A stretch of DNA of 64,000 nt from Streptomyces camelliae (GTDB lineage Bacteria; Actinomycetota; Actinomycetes; Streptomycetales; Streptomycetaceae). Of the stretch, positions 18,482 through 27,874 are shown in pieces. Within the stretch, counting starts at the first letter, position 1, and every line of letters starts with the position of its first letter. The translations under genes and the position numbers were made by a program. The DNA lies in the NCBI RefSeq assembly GCF_027625935.1, contig NZ_CP115300.1:868001-932000 (forward strand), read 5' to 3'. Below the pieces are notes generated by a model that made no database searches, was not told where the DNA came from, and saw only the letters and a list, made by a program, of their open reading frames with translations.

Positions 18482-19174
18482 TCACGTGCCGAACGCCTCC
18501 CGCCTGATCAGGTCGATCAGGCGCGGGGTGCCCTCGGTGGTGCGTACGTCGAGAAACGTGCGCGCATGACCTTCGGTGGCGGCCTCGCGCACCAGTGCGT
18601 GCGCGAGGTCGGCCCGGGAGGTGAACCGTCCGGGCAGCCGGCCCGGCGCCACCCGGTAGTCGCTCACCTCGCCGGTGTCGAAGAGACCGGCCGGCCGGAG
18701 CACCGTCCAGTCGTGGCCGCTCGCGCGGACGATCTCCTCCATGCGGCGCATGTCGTCGTAGACCGTGCGCCCGACGACCCGCACGAAGAAGGGCTCCAGC
18801 ACCTTCCGGAAGAAGACGCCCTCACCGGGCGCCGGCACGTCGAACAGGACGGTGGACGACACGCACACCAGCCGCCGGACACCGTGCAGGGTCATGGCCC
18901 GGGTGATGTGGGTGAGGCCCGTCGAGTACACCGTGACCGGATCCCGGCCGTAGGGGACGCCGAGGGTGGAGATCACCGCGTCGTGACCGGCGACGACGCG
19001 CTCCACCGCCGCCCCGTCCAGGACGTCGGCCTCCTCGACCCGCAGCCGGGGCCGGCCGGGCGGGAAGGCGTCGGGGTGCCTGGTCACGGCGGTGACGGTG
19101 TGACCGGCGGCGGTCGCCTGCTCGGTGACCTGCCGCCCGGTCGGCCCGTTCGCGCCGAAGACGACGAGTTTCAT
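18482..19174 (-). CDS. NAD(P)-binding SDR-like oxidoreductase/epimerase (ECF41 partner)
   Basis: 230 residues from ATG 19174, opening MKLVVFGANGPTGRQVTEQA with the GxxGxxG nucleotide-binding loop of atypical SDRs (NmrA/YwnB-like). Other landmarks are DAVISTLGVPYGRDP, LVCVSSTVLFDVP, and the YDDMRRMEEIVRASG helix. It is divergent from an ECF41-type sigma gene. ECF41 sigma factors are known to sit beside and control a carboxymuconolactone decarboxylase, oxidoreductase or epimerase, and both genes here share the same promoter pattern, so this is the likely sigma target. Substrate is unknown. Confidence 0.88.
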   Translation of the reverse strand: MKLVVFGANGPTGRQVTEQATAAGHTVTAVTRHPDAFPPGRPRLRVEEADVLDGAAVERVVAGHDAVISTLGVPYGRDPVTVYSTGLTHITRAMTLHGVRRLVCVSSTVLFDVPAPGEGVFFRKVLEPFFVRVVGRTVYDDMRRMEEIVRASGHDWTVLRPAGLFDTGEVSDYRVAPGRLPGRFTSRADLAHALVREAATEGHARTFLDVRTTEGTPRLIDLIRREAFGT

Positions 19175-19215
19175 GGGCTTCTCCTTCGCTGCGCGGTGCT
19201 GCTGCCATGGACCGA

Positions 19216-19243
19216 GAGGGCCCGGACAGCGGCGGGTGTGACA
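19216..19243 (-). promoter_or_regulatory. ECF41-type promoter for the oxidoreductase
   Basis: On the minus strand TGTCACAC (19243-19236), 15 bases, then CCCTC (19220-19216), about 42 bases before the start codon. TGTCACA is the published ECF41 -35 element; the -10 consensus CGTC is matched only as CCTC. Confidence 0.65.
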
Positions 19244-19287
19244 GCACCGGCGCAGGATGAGACGTACGGCACACAGCCGCCCCCCGA

Positions 19288-19315
19288 TGTCACACTCCGG
19301 GGGCCTCGGCCCCTC
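19288..19315 (+). promoter_or_regulatory. ECF41-type promoter for the sigma factor (autoregulation)
   Basis: TGTCACAC (19288-19295), 15 bases, CCCTC (19311-19315), 30 bases before the sigma start codon. Elements and spacing are identical to those facing the oxidoreductase. Confidence 0.65.
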
Positions 19316-19345
19316 AGGGTGGCGAGACGTCGTGAGGGAGATGCC

Positions 19346-20314
19346 ATGGCCGACCACCGGACGCCTGCGGGGACCGACACCGCCACGCAGGCGTTCCTGG
19401 ACCACCGTGAGCTGCTGTTCGCGGTGGCGTACAACATGCTGGGCAGCGTCGCCGACGCCGAGGACGTGCTGCAGGAGACCTGGCTGGCCTGGGCGGGCCG
19501 GGCGGGCGCCGGGGAGGCGGGGCAGGCGCCGGAGATCGGCCGTCCGCGGGCCTATCTGGTACGGATCACCGTGCGGCAGGCGCTGGCACGGCGGGCGCGG
19601 ATCGCCCGGCGACGCGAGACGTACGTCGGCCCGTGGCTGCCCGAACCCCTGCTCACGGACGGCCCCGACGGACCGGCGGCCGGCGAGGACGCCTCCGCAC
19701 AGGCGGTGCGCACCGAGTCCGTGTCCCTGGCGCTGCTCGTCGTCCTGGAGACCCTGACCCCGCTGGAGCGGGCGGTGTTCGTCCTGCACGAGGTGTTCGG
19801 TTACGCGCACACCGAGACCGCGGCCATCCTCGGCCGCAGCCCCGCCGCCGTACGCCAGCTCGCCCACCGTGCCCGGACCCGGGTACGCGCCCGGCGCCCC
19901 CGCTACCAGGCCCATCCCCGGGTCCGGCGGCAGGCGACGCAGCGGTTCGTGGCCGCGGCGCTCGGCGGGGATCTCGCGGCGCTGCTGGAGATCCTGGCGC
20001 CGGAGGCGACGCTGTGGATGGACGGCGGCGGCAAGGGGCAGGCGGCGCCCCGGCCGGTCCGTGGCCGGGACAAGGTGGCCCGGACGCTGACCGGCTATGC
20101 CGCGCGCTCGGCGGAGGGGCTGCGGTTCGAGCACCGGGACATCAACGGGGACGCGGCCGTGGTGGTGTTCGCGGACGGCTCCCCGCACGCGGTGATGGTC
20201 ATGGACCTCGACCCGGACACCGAGCGGGTCCGCGAGGTCTACCTCGTCACGAACCCGGACAAGCTCTCGGCCGTGGACCCCGCCGCGCCGGGCGGGACAC
20301 CGCCGGAGGTGTAG
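19346..20314 (+). CDS. ECF41/SigJ-type RNA polymerase sigma factor with SnoaL-like domain
   Basis: 322 residues from ATG 19346 (GAGGGAG upstream). Region sigma-2 is LLFAVAYNMLGSVADAEDVL plus QETWLAW (about 18-50); region sigma-4 is LVVLETLTPLERAVFVLHEV, FGYAHTETAAILGRSPAAVR and QLAHRARTRVRAR (about 130-185). The last ~125 residues form a SnoaL/NTF2-like domain ending YLVTNPDKLSAV, the extension that replaces a separate anti-sigma factor in ECF41 proteins. It is expected to activate its own promoter and that of the divergent oxidoreductase; the inducing signal is unknown. Confidence 0.92.
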   Translation: MADHRTPAGTDTATQAFLDHRELLFAVAYNMLGSVADAEDVLQETWLAWAGRAGAGEAGQAPEIGRPRAYLVRITVRQALARRARIARRRETYVGPWLPEPLLTDGPDGPAAGEDASAQAVRTESVSLALLVVLETLTPLERAVFVLHEVFGYAHTETAAILGRSPAAVRQLAHRARTRVRARRPRYQAHPRVRRQATQRFVAAALGGDLAALLEILAPEATLWMDGGGKGQAAPRPVRGRDKVARTLTGYAARSAEGLRFEHRDINGDAAVVVFADGSPHAVMVMDLDPDTERVREVYLVTNPDKLSAVDPAAPGGTPPEV

Positions 20315-20326
20315 CGGCGCGCACGA

Positions 20327-20355
20327 GCGGGACGCCGGCGAACGCGGCGTCCCGC
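20327..20355. terminator. Bidirectional hairpin between convergent genes
   Basis: An 11-bp perfect stem (GCGGGACGCCG / CGGCGTCCCGC) with a 7-base loop lies between the sigma-factor stop and the pectate-lyase-like stop. Confidence 0.75.
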
Positions 20356-20388
20356 GAGGGGTGTGTCATGCGTCGGGCCGGGGCTCCG

Positions 20389-21588
20389 TCACGGATTCAC
20401 GACGCTGCCGCCGAAGGTCACCACGAGGTGGCCGTCCGAGGCGAAGGACCAGCCGAGGGCCCCGGAGTACGAGGAGCAGCGGGAGCCGTTCGTGCCGGTC
20501 CAGAACTGGTCGGAGCTGTCGGAGCTGCCGGAGATCTTGTCGTTCTGGCCGCTGACGGCGAAGCGGCACGAGGTGTCGTTCCGGAACACCGAAGTGCCCG
20601 TGTCGAAGGCGAAGTTGCGCTCGGTGTTGTCGATGCTGACGTTGTTGGAGATCGTCATCGTGCCGGGGTTGCTGTTGTAGGTGAACCCGTGGTGGCCGTT
20701 CTTGTAGGCGATGTCGTGCCGCACGATGTGGTTGACCGCGATGTCGTCACCGCCCAGCTTGTAGCCGTTGCGGTCGCCGTTCTTGTTCTGGGTGCCGTCG
20801 GTGAGCGTGCCGTTGCCGTACGACAGGGAGTACTCGATGGTCACCGGGCCGATGGCGCCGGTGTCGGTCTTGGTGTAGAGGTCCCAGCCGTCGTCGATGT
20901 TGTTGTGGGAGACGTCGTACCGGAAGACGTTCCCGGTGCCCGTGGTGAGCTTCGAGGCGAAACCGTCGGCGTTCTCGCCGGTGGGGTCCAGGTTGTCGTG
21001 CGACTCGGAGCTCACGATCAGGTTGTTGGACGGCCACTGGCTGCTCGGCGTGCTGGAGGAGATGCGGCCGAGCTGGAGTCCCGTGTCCCGGTTGTACGCG
21101 GTGACCACGCGCTCTACGACGTTGTTGCTGCCGCCGACGTAGATCCCGTTGTCCCCGGCGTGCTCCACGGTGAGGCCGTACAGGTGCCAGTAGTTCGCGT
21201 TGAGCTGGATTCCGCGGTTGGACGAACTGGTGCTCTGGCCCGAGAAGTTGAGCACCGGGGACTCGCCCGGGTAGGCGGACAGGGTGGTGCGGGCACTGGA
21301 CGTGCCATTGCTGCCGGCCGGGATGGTGACCGTGGAGGAGTAGGTGTACGTCCCGCCGCGCAGGTAGATCGTGCCGCCGGATGCGATGCGGCTGATGGCC
21401 GAGGTGAGCGTGGTCGGCGCGGACTGGGTACCGGCCGCGCTGTCGGTGCCGCTCGGCGACACGTACAGCACGGTGGCCGCCGCTGCGGCCTGGGGGTGGG
21501 CGGTCGCCGCCTGTGCCGTGGTGCCGGAGAACACGGCGAGGGTGCCGGCGAGCAGAGCCGCGCACGCGATGGCTGACCTTGGTTGCAT
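20389..21588 (-). CDS. Secreted pectate-lyase-like (PL9-type) right-handed beta-helix protein
   Basis: The start is ATG 21588 after GGAGA; the frame is open further upstream but that part covers the promoter. The 399-residue protein has a signal peptide (SAIACAALLAGTLAVFSG, ending AQA) and then VLYVSPSGTDSAAGTQSAPT, the entry strand of PL1/PL9-type beta-helices. Repeated N-x-V/I strands follow, with DNGIYVGGSNNVVERVVTAY, SHDNLDPTGENADGFASKL and GNRNGYKLGG-like motif DRNGYKLGG, matching the calcium/lysine catalytic region of PL9 pectate lyases (Lys in GYKLGG). It should cleave polygalacturonan outside the cell. The upstream region carries a good promoter and a LacI-type operator. Confidence 0.88.
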   Translation of the reverse strand: MQPRSAIACAALLAGTLAVFSGTTAQAATAHPQAAAAATVLYVSPSGTDSAAGTQSAPTTLTSAISRIASGGTIYLRGGTYTYSSTVTIPAGSNGTSSARTTLSAYPGESPVLNFSGQSTSSSNRGIQLNANYWHLYGLTVEHAGDNGIYVGGSNNVVERVVTAYNRDTGLQLGRISSSTPSSQWPSNNLIVSSESHDNLDPTGENADGFASKLTTGTGNVFRYDVSHNNIDDGWDLYTKTDTGAIGPVTIEYSLSYGNGTLTDGTQNKNGDRNGYKLGGDDIAVNHIVRHDIAYKNGHHGFTYNSNPGTMTISNNVSIDNTERNFAFDTGTSVFRNDTSCRFAVSGQNDKISGSSDSSDQFWTGTNGSRCSSYSGALGWSFASDGHLVVTFGGSVVNP

Positions 21589-21683
21589 CGGCTTGTCTCC
21601 TGAAGTCTGGCTCGGCTGTGCGGGATTCGAGCGGTCCAAGGGGGTGAACTCCACTGCCGGGCGTGGCATCGTGAAGCCAGGAG

Positions 21684-21697
21684 GGAAAGCGCTTTCC
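21684..21697. promoter_or_regulatory. LacI-family-type operator upstream of the pectate lyase
   Basis: GGAAAGCGCTTTCC is a perfect 14-bp palindrome with the central CG and AAAGCGCTTT core typical of LacI-family sugar regulators. It lies just after the predicted transcription start on the minus strand. Confidence 0.7.
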
Positions 21698-21712
21698 GCT
21701 CCCGCTTTCCCG

Positions 21713-21741
21713 ACGATAGGGAGTTGCCGTGTACGCGTCAA
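21713..21741 (-). promoter_or_regulatory. HrdB-type promoter of the pectate lyase gene
   Basis: TTGACG (21741-21736) and TATCGT (21718-21713) with exactly 17 bases between. Predicted start about 21706, giving a leader of about 118 bases that includes the LacI-type palindrome. Confidence 0.7.
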
Positions 21742-21790
21742 TGGTCACGTACATGATCTACATTCAGAAGACGGATCAGGCACCGGCAGG

Positions 21791-21878
21791 CCATGCGGCC
21801 ACTCACCGGAGACGACGGAACCAACACCCGCAAGCCACGCGGTCACGCACCGGAGACGACGGAACCGACAGCGGCGGG
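21791..21878. repeat. Two tandem copies of a 44-base unit
   Basis: Units begin at 21791 and 21835. Both contain the identical 19-mer CACCGGAGACGACGGAACC (21804-21822 and 21848-21866), and the flanks differ at scattered positions. No coding role is apparent. Confidence 0.75.
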
Positions 21879-21886
21879 GACCCTCG

Positions 21887-22021
21887 TCACTCGCCGGGGG
21901 CCAGCGTGTGGGACAGGATGCGGGCCGTCTCCGCGACCAGTGCGTCGTCCGGCGGGGCGTCCTGGGTGTTCTTGGTCGACAGCACGGTCAGCAGGAGCGG
22001 GGTACCGCGGGGCGTCCAGGC
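21887..22021 (-). pseudogene. C-terminal remnant of a class A beta-lactamase-like protein
   Basis: On the minus strand 44 codons to a TGA at 21887 read AWTPRGTPLLLTVLSTKNTQ, then DAPPDDALVAETARILSHTL: this is the last strand and terminal helix of class A beta-lactamase/serine hydrolases (the DIAV-W strand should come just before). Similarity stops abruptly at about 22021, and everything upstream on that strand belongs to the opposite-strand HbpS-like gene. The catalytic SxxK, SDN and KTG motifs are all missing, so this is only a relic of a larger gene. Confidence 0.6.
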
Positions 22022-22031
22022 CGCGCTCGCC

Positions 22032-22529
22032 GTGATCGGCGCGGGTGTCGTCGGTACGGTCGCCGCCGGCGCGGCCGACTCCCCCGGTGCCGCGCCCGCC
22101 CCCGTGGCCGCCCGGAGCGCAGACCTCACCCAGAGCACGCATCTGACCCTGGCCGCCGCCGAGCAGGCCGCGCGTGCCGCGCTGGACGTCGCCGCGAAGG
22201 ACGGCCGGCAGGTCTCCGTGGCCGTCGTCGACCGGGACGGCAACACGCTGGTCACCCTGCGCGGGGACGGGGCGGGGCCGCAGTCGTACGAGTCGGCCGA
22301 GCGCAAGGCGTTCACCGCCGTGTCCTGGAACGCGCCCACCTCGGAGCCGGCCGAGCGGCTGGAGCAGGCGCCGGCCCTGAAGGACATCCCGGGCACGCTG
22401 TTCCTCGCGGGCGGCATCCCGGTGACCGCCAAGGGCGCCCCGGTCGCGGGCATCGGTGTCGCGGGTGCCCCGTCCGGCGATCTGGACGAGCGGTACGCGC
22501 AGGCGGGCGCGGCGGTCCTCGGCCGCTGA
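22032..22529 (+). CDS. HbpS/GlcG-like haem-degrading or haem-binding exported protein, start uncertain
   Basis: The certain part is the GlcG/HbpS domain: LTLAAAEQAARAALDVAAKD, then VSVAVVDRDGNTLVTLRGDG, SYESAERKAFTAVSWNAPTS and LFLAGGIPVTAKGAPVAGIG with a final DERYAQAG helix. In front is a short hydrophobic stretch (VIGAGVVGTVAAGAA) that looks like a signal peptide missing its basic start. GTG 22032 is the first plausible start after the beta-lactamase remnant, but no ribosome-binding site precedes it; ATG 21918 would add residues read from the remnant's opposite strand. The original 5' end may have been lost. In S. reticuli HbpS regulates furS-cpeB; here the gene converges on katG-furA. Confidence 0.75.
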   Translation: MIGAGVVGTVAAGAADSPGAAPAPVAARSADLTQSTHLTLAAAEQAARAALDVAAKDGRQVSVAVVDRDGNTLVTLRGDGAGPQSYESAERKAFTAVSWNAPTSEPAERLEQAPALKDIPGTLFLAGGIPVTAKGAPVAGIGVAGAPSGDLDERYAQAGAAVLGR

Positions 22530-22546
22530 CGCCTCCGAAAAACGCG

Positions 22547-22586
22547 GACGTCCGGTCCCGCCCTGCCGGGCGGGACCGGACGTCCC
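22547..22586. terminator. Very strong bidirectional hairpin
   Basis: An 18-bp perfect stem (GGACGTCCGGTCCCGCCC and its complement) around the loop TGCC, between the HbpS-like and katG stop codons. Confidence 0.9.
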
Positions 22587-22610
22587 TGTCAGTGGTTCAG
22601 ACGAGGCGGA

Positions 22611-24854
<2,244 letters not shown>

Positions 24855-25292
24855 TCAGGAACTGCGGCCGGGGGAACAGTCGGGGCACATGCCCCAGTAG
24901 ACGACCTCGGCCTCGTCGATGGAGAAGCCACGGTCGTCGGAGGCGGTCAGACAGGGTGCGTCGCCGACGGCGCAGTCGACGTCGACGACGGCACCGCACG
25001 ACCGGCACACGATGTGGTGATGGTTGTCGCCCACACGCCCCTCGAACCGGGCCGGGTGTCCGGCCGGCTCGATACGGCGGACCAGGCCCGCCGCGGTGAG
25101 AGCGTGAAGGGCCTCGTAGACGGCTTGCAGGGAAATGTGGCCTACGCGGGCGCGGACCCCGGAGGCGATCGCCTCGACGCCGAGGTGGTCGCCGTCCCGG
25201 ACGGTCTCCAGCAGCGCGACGCGGGCTGCTGTCACGCGCAGGCCGGCACCGCGGAGCTCCTCGGCGGTGGTCGGGGTCGGGGAGGCGGTCAT
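24855..25292 (-). CDS. furA: FurA/FurS-type peroxide and iron-responsive repressor of katG
   Basis: 145 residues: a winged helix (LRGAGLRVTAARVALLETV, then SLQAVYEALHALTAAGLVRR) and the Fur dimer domain with HHHIVCRSCGAVVDVDC and a last CPDC, two CxxC pairs for structural zinc. Being cotranscribed with katG it should repress the operon until peroxide oxidises it. ATG 25292 has no ribosome-binding site, and the -10 hexamer lies only seven bases in front, so the transcript is probably leaderless, as reported for furA genes in actinobacteria. Confidence 0.95.
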   Translation of the reverse strand: MTASPTPTTAEELRGAGLRVTAARVALLETVRDGDHLGVEAIASGVRARVGHISLQAVYEALHALTAAGLVRRIEPAGHPARFEGRVGDNHHHIVCRSCGAVVDVDCAVGDAPCLTASDDRGFSIDEAEVVYWGMCPDCSPGRSS

Positions 25293-25299
25293 GAGGCCG

Positions 25300-25329
25300 A
25301 ACCTACCCTCAAAAACACGAGAGGTTCAA
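25300..25329 (-). promoter_or_regulatory. furA: furA-katG promoter in A/T-rich DNA
   Basis: TTGAAC (25329-25324), 18 bases, TAGGTT (25305-25300), seven bases before the furA ATG. The spacer and flank (GTGTTTTTGAGG, TTTTCTTGAA) are strikingly A/T-rich for this genome, as expected for a Fur-family operator. Confidence 0.65.
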
Positions 25330-25791
25330 GAAAACGAGGGGTGCAATTTTGGCCGCGTCCCGCAGCCCGCCGTCCACCTGGCCGCCATCCGCCGCGCCCG
25401 CCCCGGCTCCAGCCCGGTCGTTTGCCTTCACCTTTGCCTTCGCGCTGATCTTCACGCCCACACGCGCGTTGATCTTCACGACAGCCCTCGCACGACCCAC
25501 CCACCGCGGCGGGCACGGCGGCACGGGCGGCCCGACGACCCCGGCCGAAGCATGCCCGCATCATCCGGCCCCGGCTCACCCAGGGCCGCACGGCAAGCCG
25601 GAAGATCGCCCGAAGGGGTGAGCCGGGGCAAGGCGCGACCGCGAGCGCTGCCCGGCCGTGCGCCGTGCGCAGCCGCTGACCTCGCGCCCGAGGCACCACG
25701 CCCCGTCGCGTTGCACGCAAGGGCCGGTGCCCGTGCACCGCCGGTGGGCCGGACCGCTCACTCACCTTCACGCCGGCCGACGCCGGGCGGG
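25330..25791. other. Intergenic stretch without a recognisable gene
   Basis: About 460 bases upstream of the furA promoter. Several frames are open but none resembles a known protein. It contains the 12-base-periodic repeat at 25421-25480 and otherwise looks like decayed, proline/arginine-biased noise. Confidence 0.5.
25421..25480. repeat. Minisatellite with 12-base periodicity
   Basis: Five 12-base units: TTTGCCTTCACC, TTTGCCTTCGCG, CTGATCTTCACG, a divergent unit, and TTGATCTTCACG. The 16-mers at 25441 and 25465 differ at one base. On the minus strand it would encode a Val-Lys-rich four-residue repeat (VKIN, VKIS, AKAK, VKAN), but no gene is evident. Confidence 0.6.
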
Positions 25792-26001
25792 TCAGGCTCC
25801 GCCCCGGCGACCTGCCCCGGCGTACTCGTACCGGCGGGCCAGAGCATGGCAGGCCTCCTTCGGCTCCCGGAGCCGACCGGAGGCGGGGTCCTCCGGGTGG
25901 TCCTGGAGGGGCTTGGTGACGGCGTGGCTCGCCATGGCGAGATCGTGCCGCGGCTCGCCCGGGCGGTGCGGGGTGCCGGGGGTCACGAGCTCGAAGGACA
26001 T
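25792..26001 (-). CDS. Small hypothetical protein or gene fragment
   Basis: From ATG 26001, 69 codons run to TGA at 25792, starting MSFELVTPGTPHRPGEPRHD. Third codon positions are nearly all G or C, better than chance frames nearby, and the open frame continues upstream of this ATG (LGFFGELGLYAA), so the piece may be the 3' end of a longer lost gene. No ribosome-binding site is clear and I do not recognise a family. It sits in a decayed region. Confidence 0.35.
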   Translation of the reverse strand: MSFELVTPGTPHRPGEPRHDLAMASHAVTKPLQDHPEDPASGRLREPKEACHALARRYEYAGAGRRGGA

Positions 26002-26153
26002 CGCCGCGTACAGCCCCAACTCACCGAAGAATCCGAGGAGTTGCGATGTCGGCCGGAGGAGGTGGAGCCGCTGCTCGCGCGCGGCGAGGAGCCTGCGGCG
26101 GGCGCACCACGAGCTGGATGGGACGCAACCGCACCGGCTCACCCGCCGGCGCG

Positions 26154-26752
26154 ACGCACGCCTACGGCGACCGCGCGGTCCGCGTCCTGCTGGACGCGTA
26201 CGAGCGCGTCCTCACCCGCGATCCCGGCCTGCCCGCCGGCACCCTGGTGATGGGCACAGCGGCCCGGCCGGCCCCGAGCGGCACGCCCGTGCCATGGCCC
26301 TGGTCATCCCCGGTCTCCATGCAGCAGCCGTTGCTGCATGGAGACCGCCGAGGTGCGGAAGGGCTTCCGGGCCCGGAGCGCGTGGCGCGTCTCTTCCCCG
26401 CCCGCGGCCGACTCGACCTGGGCGCGGAGGCCAGTGCCGGATCCGGCTTCCCCTGTCGGCCGGTTCGGCGCCATGCGCTCGGTGTGGGGGATGACCACCC
26501 GGCAGACGGTCATCGGTGTCAAGGGCCCCGAGCACACCATCACCTACGACGAGGCGCTCGCCCCGCACACCACCCGCGCCGCCCGCCTGCTCGGCGAGGA
26601 GCACCTGCGCGGCGCCCTCACCGCGGGCCGTGACGCCGACCTCACCGTCTGGGACCGGGACCCGGCCCACTGCTCCGGTGACACCTTGCACGGCCTCGCC
26701 CCCGCACACCTTCGCCGGCAGCCGCATGATCGCACGCACCGACGCGCCGTAA
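26154..26752 (+). pseudogene. Decayed YtcJ-like amidohydrolase, C-terminal half
   Basis: Pieces of an amidohydrolase-3 protein occur in order but in three frames: THAYGDRAVRVLLDAYERV (26154 on), then QQPLLHGDRRGAEG and RLDLGAEASAGSGFPCRP, then after a slip near 26470 MRSVWGMTTRQTVIGVKGPE, TYDEALAPHTTRAARLLGEE and HLRGALTAGRDADLTVWDRD, then after another slip HTFAGSRMIARTDAP to a stop at 26752. The metal-binding N-terminal half (HxH) is gone. It is related to, but not a recent copy of, the intact enzyme at 15.6 kb. Confidence 0.8.
26311..26347. repeat. Perfect 16-bp inverted repeat inside the amidohydrolase remnant
   Basis: CGGTCTCCATGCAGCA (26311-26326) and its exact complement (26332-26347) flank the 5-base loop GCCGT. 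It covers the codons for the VSMQQPLLHGD part of the decayed protein and has no following T tract. Confidence 0.85.
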
Positions 26753-26785
26753 GCGCCACGCACCACAAGCAACTTCCCCGCAGAC

Positions 26786-27808
26786 TCAGGCAGGTGGCGG
26801 CCCGCTGGTTCCCCGCACCACCAGCTGCGGGTCCAACTCCGCCTCCCTGGGCTCCAGTTCGGGGTTCTCCAGGCGCTGTACGGCGAAGCGGACCGCATGT
26901 TCGGCCATCAGGGCGGCGTCCTGGCGTACGGTCGTCAGGCCGATCGGCATCAGATGCGAGAGGTGATTGTCGTCGTAGCCGACGACGGAGAGGTCCCGGG
27001 GCACCTCGACACCGGCCCGGGTCAGGGCCATCAACAACCCCATGGCGCTGCGGTCGTTGCCGGCGAGCACGGCCGTGGGCAGCGGCGCGCCGGCGTCCCG
27101 TTCGTCGAGCAGGAGCCGGCCCGCCTCGATGCCGGAGCGCTCGGTGTGGTCGCCGGGGATCACACGCCCCTCGGCCTGGAGACCGGCCCGGCGCATCGCC
27201 GCCCGGTAGGCCCGGCGCCGCTCGGCCGAGCCGGGTCCGCGTCCGCCGTCGATGTGGACGATCCGGCGGTGCCCGAGCTCCAGCAGGTGCTCCATGGCCT
27301 GCCGTACGCCCTTGCCCTCGGCGGTGTGCACGGAGTCGACGCGCGACCGGGGCACCCGGCGGCCGACGGAGACGACGGCGGCGCGCTGGGCCAGCTCGTC
27401 CAGGTAGGCGGGGTCGGACCCGGGGCCCAGCAGGATCAGTGCCTCGCTGCGATGGCTCAGCAGGGCCTCGACCGCCTTGGCCTCGCTGCGGCCCTGGGCG
27501 ACGGCCGACAGCAGCACGTCGTAGCCGAGGCGTTCGGCCTCGGGATAGATGCCCTCGATCAGGTCCGACTGGAAGATCTGGTGCGCGGTGAACAGCACGC
27601 CGATGGTACGGCTGCGCCCGCGCGCGAGGAGCCGGGCGGCACTGTCGGGCCGGTAGCCGAGCTCGTCGGCGACCCGCAGCACGCGCTCCCGGGTCTCCTC
27701 ACTGGCCCCGGGCTGGTTGCGGAACACGATCGACACCAGCGCGCGGGAGACCCCCGCCTTCTCGGCGACGTCCGCCATCGTCGGCCGCTGCTTGCCGTTT
27801 ACATCCAC
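26786..27808 (-). CDS. LacI family regulator, probably of the inositol operon
   Basis: 340 residues from GTG 27808 (GGGTGG about five bases upstream); GTG 27820 is an alternative but its AGAGG abuts the codon. The helix-turn-helix is TMADVAEKAGVSRALVSIVF with the hinge SAARLLARGRSRTIGV, residues about 10-65, followed by a periplasmic-binding-protein-like effector domain (FTAHQIFQSDLIEGIYPEAE, VHIDGGRGPGSAERRRAYR, AVLAGNDRSAMGLLMAL). It is divergent from iolC, and repeated motifs plus a 16-bp palindrome (27849-27864) lie between, so it most likely represses the inositol genes. Reported S. coelicolor control uses a GntR-type IolR, so this arrangement differs. Confidence 0.9.
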   Translation of the reverse strand: MDVNGKQRPTMADVAEKAGVSRALVSIVFRNQPGASEETRERVLRVADELGYRPDSAARLLARGRSRTIGVLFTAHQIFQSDLIEGIYPEAERLGYDVLLSAVAQGRSEAKAVEALLSHRSEALILLGPGSDPAYLDELAQRAAVVSVGRRVPRSRVDSVHTAEGKGVRQAMEHLLELGHRRIVHIDGGRGPGSAERRRAYRAAMRRAGLQAEGRVIPGDHTERSGIEAGRLLLDERDAGAPLPTAVLAGNDRSAMGLLMALTRAGVEVPRDLSVVGYDDNHLSHLMPIGLTTVRQDAALMAEHAVRFAVQRLENPELEPREAELDPQLVVRGTSGPPPA

Positions 27809-27874
27809 CTGCCCACCCACCCTCTGACGCGCCCACCCTAGCCGGGCTCCGGGAAATCTCCCGGCAACAAGCTA

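Noticed and set aside
25289..25771. A 160-codon frame upstream of furA
   Set aside because: It crosses the A/T-rich furA promoter and the minisatellite and has irregular codon bias.
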